This document shows positions 34,069 through 41,409 of a stretch of DNA of 64,000 bases, in pieces. The translations under genes were made by a program, and so were the position numbers. The notes under the pieces are model-generated. The model made no database searches. It saw nothing but the letters and a program-made list of their open reading frames with translations, and had not been told where the DNA came from. Numbering within the stretch: position 1 is the stretch's first letter; each line of letters begins with the position of its first letter. The DNA lies in contig NZ_FNBF01000005.1 of assembly GCF_900102225.1 (NCBI RefSeq), forward strand, positions 55,692 to 119,691, written 5' to 3'. The stretch comes from Eubacterium pyruvativorans. Its GTDB lineage: Bacteria; Bacillota; Clostridia; Peptostreptococcales; Anaerovoracaceae.

Positions 34069-35397
34069 ATGGAGAGAATCGTTGTGAGTATACAGACAGA
34101 GGACCGGGGGCTGTCGCTGAGAATTGCTGAAACGATGGCGCTCCGGACCGAACAGATCCGAATGATCCCGGGTGATCCGGGAGAGCGGGGTTCGGACTGG
34201 GACTTTATTCTGATAACGGAGGCGGCAGGGGCTGTTCCCGGGGATCTGCTGATCCTTCCCGGGGACGGGATGATTCGCCGGCTTTCGGAGCAGCAGGAGC
34301 AGGGGAGAGAGGAGTCTCTTTCCGGAATAAGCCGTGGTTTCATGCCGGGACAGGTGGTAACCGAACATTTTCGGATTACATGGACAGAAGAGGACCCGCT
34401 GCCCGCAGCATACCGGGACAGCACGCCGATCCGGTTCCGGATTCCGTCCTGCCGTGCGGATCAGATGGAAAGGGAACTGAGCCTTCTGTACGGAGAACTC
34501 ACCGGGGCACCGTGTCCCGGTAAGGAGCGAAAGGATCTTCCTTCCCTCGTCGCCTTCTGCGGACTCTCCGGAGGTGCCGGCACCACATTTCTGGCGCTGG
34601 CGGCAGGACAGATGCTGGACCGGATCTACGGGACGAAGACTATTTATCTCAGTCTCTGCGCCGGGGACGATTCGGATCTTTTCTGGGGAGAAGGACCAGA
34701 GACTGTTTACTCTCTGAATCATGTGATGTACCGCATGGGTGAGGGAAGAGATGTTCCGCTGGGTCCGCTGGTACAGGAGAACCTGTTTCTGCGCCGGTTT
34801 GTTTTTCGCCGGACCGGTCGGGATATCGGCGGCATCACGCAGGAACAGCTTCGCCGTTTTCTGCAGGAAACGGCGAAACAGCTCGAACCGGATGTGGTGG
34901 TGATGGATCTGGGCCACGGAATATCGGAGGGAACAGGAAGAATTCTGTCTCTGGCGGACTGCATCGTGCCGGTGGGACGGGCCGGAGACTTCCGGCTCGC
35001 CCATGTGCGGCGGACGTACCGGGATATTCTGCAGTATTCCCGGGCGGATCATGTGGTGACGGTGAGAAATTTCGAACCGGCAGAACAGGATCCGGATCCG
35101 GAGCAGATCTTCCGCCGGAGAACTTTCGAGCGGTGGCGGGAGGAAGAAGCGGAGAATCCGACCGAAAAAGAAGACTGCAGGGAAAATGCCCAGGACGGCG
35201 GAGAGTCGGAGGATTTGCCGGATTTCATCGATCACGGCGAAGGGGTACTTTCGGTATCGGATGTCCCGGATGCCTTCATCCGAATGGGCGGAAGAATCCG
35301 TATGGATCTGTCGGGTCCGTTCGGCATGGAATGTGCCGCCGTGGCGAAGAAAATCGCAGGGGTGACGCATGTCAGAGAATATTGGCCGGAGGGATAG
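34069..35397 (+). CDS. TadZ/CpaE-like ATPase of the Tad pilus
   Basis: A 442-residue protein of the MinD/ParA-like superfamily, placed first in a Tad locus. The N-terminal 150 residues resemble a degenerate receiver-type domain, as in CpaE/TadZ. The ATPase region starts near residue 160; its Walker A is deviant, GLSGGAGTT at 165-173, without the usual Lys before Thr. A candidate Walker B is VVMDLGHG near residue 281. The C-terminal 90 residues are acidic. TadZ proteins place the pilus machinery in the cell. The ATG at 34069 has GGAGGGG 7 bases upstream. Unlike typical loci, the next tad gene is 2.4 kb away. Confidence 0.78.
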   Translation: MERIVVSIQTEDRGLSLRIAETMALRTEQIRMIPGDPGERGSDWDFILITEAAGAVPGDLLILPGDGMIRRLSEQQEQGREESLSGISRGFMPGQVVTEHFRITWTEEDPLPAAYRDSTPIRFRIPSCRADQMERELSLLYGELTGAPCPGKERKDLPSLVAFCGLSGGAGTTFLALAAGQMLDRIYGTKTIYLSLCAGDDSDLFWGEGPETVYSLNHVMYRMGEGRDVPLGPLVQENLFLRRFVFRRTGRDIGGITQEQLRRFLQETAKQLEPDVVVMDLGHGISEGTGRILSLADCIVPVGRAGDFRLAHVRRTYRDILQYSRADHVVTVRNFEPAEQDPDPEQIFRRRTFERWREEEAENPTEKEDCRENAQDGGESEDLPDFIDHGEGVLSVSDVPDAFIRMGGRIRMDLSGPFGMECAAVAKKIAGVTHVREYWPEG

Positions 35398-35536
35398 AGC
35401 GAAATATAATCGGCAGCGGATGATCCATCGTCTTCCATATGCCTTCTTCATTCTCGAGCCCCCTTTTATCAAATAACTCACTCACCTTTTTTACATAAAT
35501 ACGATTTTATTACATCACGCCAGGATTCTGAATGAT

Positions 35537-35558
35537 CGATCAGAGCTGATCGTTTTTT
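35537..35558 (+). terminator. Terminator downstream of tadZ
   Basis: CGATCA, loop GAGC, TGATCG, then TTTTTT. It would end the tadZ transcript about 140 bases after its stop. Confidence 0.85.
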
Positions 35559-35562
35559 GATA

Positions 35563-35592
35563 TTGGACGTGAGGAGAATGTTCTGATACGAT
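35563..35592 (+). promoter_or_regulatory. Promoter of the orphan membrane-anchored protein gene
   Basis: TTGGAC (35563-35568) and TACGAT (35587-35592) with an 18-base spacer. A GAAAATTC/GAATTTTC palindrome follows at 35602-35617, near the expected start site. Confidence 0.5.
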
Positions 35593-35713
35593 AAACATAC
35601 AGAAAATTCGAATTTTCAAGGGTTCCGTTTGGAGAGAAGTAGAAAGACTATTGAGGAGAATATTCCAATATTTCGTGCCGACGATGCATTTTTTCGGTTG
35701 TGGTGGTGATATC

Positions 35714-36544
35714 ATGAAAAAAGTTGAGCGAAAGTGGATGTGGTTTTGGATCATCCTGCTGAGCGTTATTCTGATCATCGTTCTATTCTTCTGGATTGAA
35801 TACGAAGCGAGCCGCGGGAAGTATCAGTGTGCATTTCAGAAGATGCATGGTGACATCAGAGTGTCCGGTGAATATCCCCTGGATATCGCATGCGTTGTGA
35901 CCGGGGATTATGATTCTTTCCGAAGAAGCTTAAGCAGGAAAGGAAAAATGGACGTTCAACTTGTAGGGTGCAAGGATTTCCGCATTTCCAAAACACAGAT
36001 TCAGTTAGCAGGGTGCAGTCGTTTCACAGTACCGGGAAAACGAAAAGGTGTGTTCATATTGACCCTGACACTGAAACCAAATCGAAAGGAAAGTATGGAA
36101 ACGTTGAAGAAGATCCGGCTGATGGGACAGACATTCCGGATCGGATCCGTCACACTTCTTAACACATCGCGTTATTCCGGAAAATTGCAGGTGAAAAGTG
36201 CCAACGTATTGTATGTGGGCTTCGGTGTCGATGAAAATGAGTTTGCTGTCAGGAATGCGGGAAAATCGAACTTGACCATTCAGGATGTGGATTACGGTTC
36301 CTTCAATGATCGCATAGAATCGAGACACTACCGCTTACCGGTTCGCATTGCACCGAAAGAAACCATCTCACTGAAGGCAAAATTGAAAATTCACGGCATG
36401 GACGCATACTTTGTTACGCCGCTTGTAAAATATCGCAGTGCGGATGGCACCGATTATAATTTGTTTGTGGACACGTGTCGATACGGGGTGATTTCAGACA
36501 AGAAATCAGTTTCTCAATTTCTGAAAAATGAGTCGGGGAGGTAA
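35714..36544 (+). CDS. Membrane-anchored protein of unknown function
   Basis: A 276-residue protein I do not recognise. It has a short basic N-terminus (KKVERK) and one strong hydrophobic segment (about residues 8-28, WMWFWIILLSVILIIVLFFW). About 245 residues follow, rich in beta-type alternation and Lys/Arg, probably outside the membrane. No lipobox or cell-wall anchor motif is seen. The ATG at 35714 is preceded by GGTGGTGAT; the frame is open further upstream. Codon use is markedly more AT-rich than that of the flanking tad genes, which suggests later acquisition. It lies in the island splitting tadZ from tadA. Confidence 0.65.
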   Translation: MKKVERKWMWFWIILLSVILIIVLFFWIEYEASRGKYQCAFQKMHGDIRVSGEYPLDIACVVTGDYDSFRRSLSRKGKMDVQLVGCKDFRISKTQIQLAGCSRFTVPGKRKGVFILTLTLKPNRKESMETLKKIRLMGQTFRIGSVTLLNTSRYSGKLQVKSANVLYVGFGVDENEFAVRNAGKSNLTIQDVDYGSFNDRIESRHYRLPVRIAPKETISLKAKLKIHGMDAYFVTPLVKYRSADGTDYNLFVDTCRYGVISDKKSVSQFLKNESGR

Positions 36545-36725
36545 TTCCACGATGGGTGAAAGCAAATATGGAAATTACATGAGTTTAGATTCTGTATCAT
36601 CCTGAAGGGGGCATGAAAAAAAGATGGATTGAGTGATTGAAGGATTGTTAAGGAAAAGAGTATTATGTAATAAAAGGTGATTTCGAATTAAGTAGTAGAA
36701 TACGAATTTACAGGGGGGCGGTGAG
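36545..36725 (+). other. AT-rich spacer between the two island genes
   Basis: About 180 bases with no gene. A TAGAAT -10-like box lies near 36695, but a matching -35 is not clear. I see nothing else that can be supported. Confidence 0.4.
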
Positions 36726-37145
36726 ATGAGGCGCTCAAAGAAAATACTTGGTATTTGCTTGTTCATCTCCGCAGTAGGATCACTCTTGTATCTTCTTTAT
36801 TGCAATCAATTAGAACATTCGGGGAATGTTAATCATTATGGTGAAGTCTATCTTCTGAATATGAGAGTGATGATTTTTGTTGCAAAACCGATCCTTGTTT
36901 TCTCTCTTTCAGTATTGATTATCTTCATTGTGAGGAAGTATGTAGAGATTGATCTTTCTGTGCATTTGAGAAATAATTTGCTGCGGACGTTCTGTATAAT
37001 TTTAGCTGTTTACAGTGTCTGCGTGATTGCGCTGTTCCTACAACCATTTTACATTTCACAGTCTCTGCAGATGGCATTTTTATACTTTGCTAATTCATTA
37101 ATTCCGTTTTGTATTCTTGGAATCGGTGTGGCTCTTGTTCTATAG
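36726..37145 (+). CDS. Small four-helix membrane protein of unknown function
   Basis: A 139-residue, very hydrophobic protein with four predicted membrane segments (about residues 7-26, 47-69, 84-106 and 113-138) separated by short polar loops. No family motif is recognised. A strong GGGGGGCGGTGAG precedes the ATG at 36726. It is AT-rich like its upstream neighbour and is followed by an efficient terminator. A role as an immunity, sensor or accessory protein would be guesswork. Confidence 0.6.
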   Translation: MRRSKKILGICLFISAVGSLLYLLYCNQLEHSGNVNHYGEVYLLNMRVMIFVAKPILVFSLSVLIIFIVRKYVEIDLSVHLRNNLLRTFCIILAVYSVCVIALFLQPFYISQSLQMAFLYFANSLIPFCILGIGVALVL

Positions 37146-37180
37146 GTGTGTAGATTCATCCGACTTTAATAATGCAATTT

Positions 37181-37207
37181 CGAGGGGCAGACAGCCCCTC
37201 GTTTTTA
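37181..37207 (+). terminator. Terminator of the small membrane protein gene
   Basis: CGAGGGGC and GCCCCTCG arms around AGACA, followed by TTTTT. Confidence 0.92.
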
Positions 37208-37229
37208 TTGGAGCATCGAGGGTGTAAAG

Positions 37230-37642
37230 TATTAGTGGGAGTATAGAAACTGGAAAAGGAACTGGGAACGGATATTTTCGATCGAAGCGGTCCGGTGATC
37301 CGACTGACGCAGGCTGGAGCGAAACTGCTCTATCTGTCTGAACCGATGATGCATCTGAAAGAGGAAATCGAGAAATCGTGTTCCGAGAAAGAAAAATTCC
37401 GTCTGATCATTTACTCGATATACTTGCCGATCGCCGCCCAATGCTTTGCGGAATATATTGCAGGGCTCGGGATATCGGACCAGTCTCGGAGCCGGGATTC
37501 CGGAAGAGCATTTTCGTCAGCGACCGCCTGTCGGCGAGGACGATTCTCCGGTTAAATCAGGCATACTGCATCGGTGTCGGGAAACGTGCCGGTTTCAGAG
37601 GAGTTTCTGGATCTTCTGGCGAAAGAAATGGCAGCTGAATGA
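37230..37642 (+). pseudogene. Remnant of a LysR-type transcriptional regulator
   Basis: The end of a LysR helix-turn-helix domain is readable from about 37250: LEKELGTDIFDRS, then LTQAGAKLLYLSEPM. It is followed by a fragment of linker and effector domain. A typical LysR C-terminus, VPVSEEFLDLLAKEMAAE and stop, is readable at 37586-37642 but in another frame. The helix-turn-helix start is missing, at least two frameshifts are needed (near 37245 and 37585), and over half of the usual 300 residues are gone. The gene is decayed and should not be annotated as a protein. Confidence 0.75.
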
Positions 37643-37776
37643 TAAGACCCGGGGCAGGGGCTGCATGACGCAGCTCCTGTTTTTTTTGTTCCGATCACCG
37701 GATTTCCCGAGTGGATTGCCTCCGGTAAGGGGATAATCTTTCTTTTCTCCGAATGGAAAAAAATAGCAGAAATGTA

Positions 37777-37806
37777 TTGAGGCGGTATTTGGGGAAATGG
37801 TATGAT
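37777..37806 (+). promoter_or_regulatory. tadA operon promoter with shared Tad element
   Basis: TTGAGG (37777-37782) and TATGAT (37801-37806) with an 18-base spacer. ATTTGGGGAAATGGTATGAT at 37787-37806 matches the tadZ promoter element at 19 of 20 bases, with the same distance to both boxes. Confidence 0.6.
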
Positions 37807-37853
37807 ACCGCTGCGACAGGAACTCAGAAGGCAGTTTATGACGGAGGAACGCC

Positions 37854-39077
37854 ATGGAGGAGCATACAGACCAGCGGTATGAGGCACTGGAGGAAACGGT
37901 GAAGGAACGTTTCTCCCGGCACATGAAGGAGAAGGATACGCTGACGGATCAGGAGGCATTGAATATTATTGAGGAAACCGTATTTTCTGATCCAAGTTCC
38001 GGTGGATTGCAGGAGTCTGCTGAACTGATTCGTAGGTTGTATCAGAGAATGCGGTGCCGCACCGGAATTCTCGATCCGTACATTCGGGATGAGCGGATCA
38101 ATGAGATCATGGTGAACGGCCCCGGACATATTTTTGTCGAGATGCGCTCCGGAATCACCGCTGCGCCGGAGCAGTTCGATTCCCGAGAGGAACTGGAAGA
38201 CATCATCCGAAATATAGCGGCGGACGTACACCGGGAGATCAATGAAATGAATCCGATCCTGGACGCCCGTCTTCCGGACGGGTCCCGGGTGAATGCCGTG
38301 TACCACAATGTGGCGGCGGATGGTCCGGTTCTGACGATCCGCAAGTTTTCTCCGGAACGGATCACGATCCGGCAGATGATCACGAAGGGCACGCTGACCC
38401 GGGCGTGTGCTGATACGCTGGCTCTGCTGGTGCGATGCGGATATAACATCTTCATCAGCGGCGGGACTTCCTCCGGAAAGACCACCTTTCTGAATGCGCT
38501 GACGGATATGATTCCGGAGAATGACCGGGTGATCGTCATCGAAGATTCCCGGGAGCTGATGCTGCCCCACATCCGGGATCTGGTGCAGATGGAATGTCAC
38601 ACGGCGAATACCCTGGGACAGGGGCAGGTCACAATGGATATGCTGATCCGCACCAGTCTCAGGATGCGTCCGGACCGGATTATCGTGGGAGAAGTGAGAG
38701 GAAAGGAGGTGGCGGATATGCTGCAGGCACTGAATACCGGGCATGACGGTTCGATGTCCACGGGACACGGCAATTCTGTTCGGGGGATGCTCCGCCGGCT
38801 GGAGGCCATGTACCTGATGGCCGCCCGGATTCCCATGGATTCCATCCGGGGGCAGATTGTGGAAGGAATCGATGTGATGGTGCACCTCATCCGGACGGCA
38901 GACGGAAAACGGCAGGTCTCCGAAGTGCAGGAGCTGGTGTCAGTTTCGGGAAGTGAATATGTCCTGAATCCGCTTTTTCGTCTGAACGGGGAGATGAAAC
39001 TGGAACAGACGGGAAACCGGATTCAGCGGCGGGAGAAACTCAGAAGGGCAGGGGATGAGGATGGCGATCGATTATAG
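37854..39077 (+). CDS. tadA: Tad pilus assembly ATPase TadA/CpaF
   Basis: Secretion ATPase of the type II/IV secretion superfamily that powers Tad pilus assembly. The 407-residue protein has the CpaF N-terminal helical region, the DERINEIMVNGPGHIFVE segment, Walker A GGTSSGKTT (203-211), and the Asp box VIEDSREL. The His box (MECHTANTLGQGQVTMDML) and Walker B region (RIIVGEVRGKE) follow. Length is on the short side but all catalytic motifs are present. GGAGGAACGCC lies just before the ATG. Its last 23 bases overlap tadB. Confidence 0.92.
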   Translation: MEEHTDQRYEALEETVKERFSRHMKEKDTLTDQEALNIIEETVFSDPSSGGLQESAELIRRLYQRMRCRTGILDPYIRDERINEIMVNGPGHIFVEMRSGITAAPEQFDSREELEDIIRNIAADVHREINEMNPILDARLPDGSRVNAVYHNVAADGPVLTIRKFSPERITIRQMITKGTLTRACADTLALLVRCGYNIFISGGTSSGKTTFLNALTDMIPENDRVIVIEDSRELMLPHIRDLVQMECHTANTLGQGQVTMDMLIRTSLRMRPDRIIVGEVRGKEVADMLQALNTGHDGSMSTGHGNSVRGMLRRLEAMYLMAARIPMDSIRGQIVEGIDVMVHLIRTADGKRQVSEVQELVSVSGSEYVLNPLFRLNGEMKLEQTGNRIQRREKLRRAGDEDGDRL

Positions 39078-39807
39078 GACGTATCGTCTGAACCGGAAGG
39101 AATGTGTCCGGCTGGCGGTTGTCCTGACAGCGGGACTTCTGGCACTGGGACTTCTGTTCTATGAGAGCCCGCTGCCGGGCGCAGTTGTCTTCCTACTCTG
39201 GAAGCCGGCCCGGAAGTTCCGTGAAAACCAGCTTCGTCGAAAGCGGCTGCAGCAGCTGCGGCTCCAGTTCCGGGATTTCCTGAACACGATCTCCTCCGCT
39301 TTTGCCGCAGGGCGTCACTTTCAGGAGGCGCTGGAGGGAGCGGGAAGGGAGATGGGGACGATTTACGGGGAGGATGCCCTGATGACCCGGGAAATTCGTT
39401 TCATGCTGGAGCGGATGGATGTGTCGGGAGAATCCGAACTGACCGTGCTGGAAGATTTCGCCCGGCGAACAGGCGTGGAGGAGGTCAGTGATTTCGCCCA
39501 GATTTTCCGAGCCTGCCGGGAATCCGGCGGCAATCTGGCCCGGGCCGTGGAGAAAAGTGCCAGGATGCTGAGTGAGAAGATCACCATCGAGGACGGAATC
39601 CGGTCCATGGTGTCGCAGAAACGTTTTGAAGGGGAGATCATCACCTTGATGCCGGTGCTGATCGTTCTGTCCCTTCGATTTTTGTCCCCGGGATATCTGG
39701 ATGTGATGTACGGCACAGCCGCCGGGCGGATCATGATGACGGGATGTCTGGGGCTGGTGGCAGCGGCGTATTACAGCATAGAAAGGATCACAGACATTGC
39801 GGTATAG
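39055..39807 (+). CDS. tadB: Tad pilus inner-membrane protein TadB
   Basis: Platform membrane protein of the Tad system (T2SSF/GspF family). The 250-residue protein has two hydrophobic segments near the N-terminus, then the cytoplasmic GspF-type helical domain with the signature FLNTISSAFAAGRHFQEAL and a conserved FRACRESGGNLARAVEKSA segment. Two more membrane segments close the protein. It starts at ATG 39055 inside tadA; an ATG two codons later is an alternative. Its end overlaps tadC by 11 bases. Confidence 0.88.
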   Translation: MRMAIDYRTYRLNRKECVRLAVVLTAGLLALGLLFYESPLPGAVVFLLWKPARKFRENQLRRKRLQQLRLQFRDFLNTISSAFAAGRHFQEALEGAGREMGTIYGEDALMTREIRFMLERMDVSGESELTVLEDFARRTGVEEVSDFAQIFRACRESGGNLARAVEKSARMLSEKITIEDGIRSMVSQKRFEGEIITLMPVLIVLSLRFLSPGYLDVMYGTAAGRIMMTGCLGLVAAAYYSIERITDIAV

Positions 39808-40840
39808 AAAACAACAGAGCGTGAGTCTCCGGTCCAGAGCTGCGTCGGCAGTGCGCCGGCGTACAGAAGGGTTCCGGGGATTTCTGGGGGAAGAGAAGGT
39901 GCGCCGCCGGGCTGTGCTGATTCTGGCAGTGTGTGCGCTGCTCACAGCATTTCAGGCGGGCAGGGGGCTGGGAAACGGCAAAAAATACATTGTCAATTCT
40001 TCCGGTTCTGTGACAGGTCTGTACCGGGAGAACACGGACCGGTCATCCTCGTTTCCGCTGCAGCTGGAAATCAGAGGGAAGGACGTCCGCTCCCGGAAGG
40101 ATCTCACCCTGACCATTAACGGAAAACGGACGGAAGGGGAAGTTCGAAAAGAGAATACGGAAGAACAGATATCCCGTGAAGTGTCCCGGGTGATCAGTGG
40201 ACTGGAGGAAAGCCGGAAGAAGAAAATTCTCCTGCCTTCCTCGCTGGGAAACGGGACGAAGCTGATCTGGCGGATTCACAGGGACCGGAGCGGGCTGCTG
40301 TTTCTCCTCGCCGGGCCGTTTCTGATCTGGTTGATGTATTACGATGACCGGAAGAAAGTGCAGAGCCGGGAGAAATCCCATCGGGAAGCGGTCATGCGGG
40401 ATCTGCCGGGATTCAATGACCAGCTGCTGATGCTTCTTAACTGTGGGATGATCTTCAGTGATGCGCTGCTGCGTATTGCCGAAGGCTATCGTCTGCGGCC
40501 GGACCGGGGATATTTCCGGGAATTGATTATCGGCATCGGACAGGAAGCGGGGGCCGGAAATCAGAGTCTGGTGCGGGTGTTCTGCCAGCGGTCTGCTGCA
40601 GCCGGCATACGGGAACTCAGCCGGATTGCGGGATTCGTTGCAGACAATCAGTACCGGGGCGTGGATCTGACCGGAAAACTGGAAATGGAGAGTGCGGCGC
40701 TGTGGGAGAAACGGAAGATGATGGCGGAAGAGAAAGGAAAAATCGCCGAGACGAAGATGACGCTTCCTCTGGCGATTCTGCTGATTGCGCTGATCGTGAT
40801 TACAGCGGCACCGGCGATTCTGCAGGTGCAGGGTTATTAG
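39797..40840 (+). CDS. tadC: Tad pilus inner-membrane protein TadC
   Basis: Second GspF-type platform protein of the locus. The 347-residue product has an N-terminal membrane segment (about 40-55), a charged soluble region of about 110 residues, another membrane segment (FLLAGPFLIWLMYY), and the T2SSF domain with DLPGFNDQLLMLLNCGMIFSDAL. A C-terminal membrane helix follows. It begins at TTG 39797, supported by AAAGGATC about 7 bases upstream and overlap with tadB. The N-terminal soluble insert is larger than in many TadC proteins. Confidence 0.82.
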   Translation: MRYRKQQSVSLRSRAASAVRRRTEGFRGFLGEEKVRRRAVLILAVCALLTAFQAGRGLGNGKKYIVNSSGSVTGLYRENTDRSSSFPLQLEIRGKDVRSRKDLTLTINGKRTEGEVRKENTEEQISREVSRVISGLEESRKKKILLPSSLGNGTKLIWRIHRDRSGLLFLLAGPFLIWLMYYDDRKKVQSREKSHREAVMRDLPGFNDQLLMLLNCGMIFSDALLRIAEGYRLRPDRGYFRELIIGIGQEAGAGNQSLVRVFCQRSAAAGIRELSRIAGFVADNQYRGVDLTGKLEMESAALWEKRKMMAEEKGKIAETKMTLPLAILLIALIVITAAPAILQVQGY

Positions 40841-40870
40841 GGTTATTGAAGACTGGAAAGGAGACACGGG

Positions 40871-41053
40871 ATGAAAGCGAAAATCATGAAGGCCGGAAGA
40901 GGTGCATGGGGACGGATCGGTCTGGGAAACAAGGCGGGGATGGAGTTTGTCCAAGTGGCGATCCTCATCGCGTTAGCAATTGCTCTCGGCGTTATCTTCA
41001 AGAGCGAGATCACGCAGTTTGTAAACGATGTGTTCTCGAAACTGAAGGCATGA
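40871..41053 (+). CDS. flp: Flp-type (type IVb) pilin
   Basis: Likely major pilus subunit. The 60-residue protein has a basic leader of about 23 residues ending in NKAG and a hydrophobic stretch starting with MEFVQVAILIALAIALGVIF. The stretch carries the Glu expected near the mature N-terminus of type IVb pilins, and ITQFVNDVF follows. Cleavage would be by a prepilin peptidase, none of which is encoded in the window. GGAGAC precedes the ATG. The stop overlaps the next start (ATGA). Confidence 0.85.
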   Translation: MKAKIMKAGRGAWGRIGLGNKAGMEFVQVAILIALAIALGVIFKSEITQFVNDVFSKLKA

Positions 41054-41409
41054 AGGTGAGCTGGGGCCGTTTCCCGGGGATCCGATCACTGCACAGCCGC
41101 AGAGGCAGTGAGATTGTGGAGGCGGCAGTTGTGATGCCGCTGGTGATTCTGGCCGTGCTCAGCATGATTCTGCTGCAGGTGTTTTTCTATCAGTGTCTGC
41201 TGGTACAGGTTCGTCTGCATGAGGATCTCACGGACCGGGCCGTTCATTCCCGCAAACTCTTCTGTGTGGAACGGGCTTCGGCGTCCCGGGGAGAGAACAT
41301 GCAGGGAATCACACATATTCGGATGACCAGAGAGCACCGGGTGTCATGCTACGCCTTCTGCGGAGCAGATCTGGTCCGTACGGGAGAGGTGACCGGGTTT
41401 GGAAAGTAG
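41050..41409 (+). CDS. TadE-like pseudopilin
   Basis: A 119-residue protein with the TadE signature: RRGSEIVEAAVVMPLVILAV begins the single membrane segment after a short basic leader (about residues 17-45). The rest is a small soluble domain with two cysteines. TadE-like pseudopilins are processed minor components of the pilus. The ATG at 41050 overlaps the flp stop; the frame is open further upstream in a shadow of tadC. It overlaps the next gene by 11 bases. Confidence 0.82.
   Translation: MKVSWGRFPGIRSLHSRRGSEIVEAAVVMPLVILAVLSMILLQVFFYQCLLVQVRLHEDLTDRAVHSRKLFCVERASASRGENMQGITHIRMTREHRVSCYAFCGADLVRTGEVTGFGK

Larger units (their letters stand above)
35398..35713 (+). other. Intergenic region opening the AT-rich island in the Tad locus
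   Basis: About 315 bases without a gene after tadZ. It contains a terminator (35537-35558), a promoter (35563-35592), a perfect 16-bp palindrome (35602-35617), and two similar GAGGAGAAT-based segments (35571-35588 and about 35654-35671). Base composition shifts to AT-rich relative to tadZ. Confidence 0.65.

Noticed and set aside
35602..35617. CodY box
   Set aside because: The half-sites are in the opposite order to the AATTTTCWGAAAATT consensus, so I list it only as an unassigned palindrome.
37295..37555. Intact small protein of 86 residues
   Set aside because: It is a fragment of a frameshifted LysR gene; the true C-terminus is in another frame downstream.
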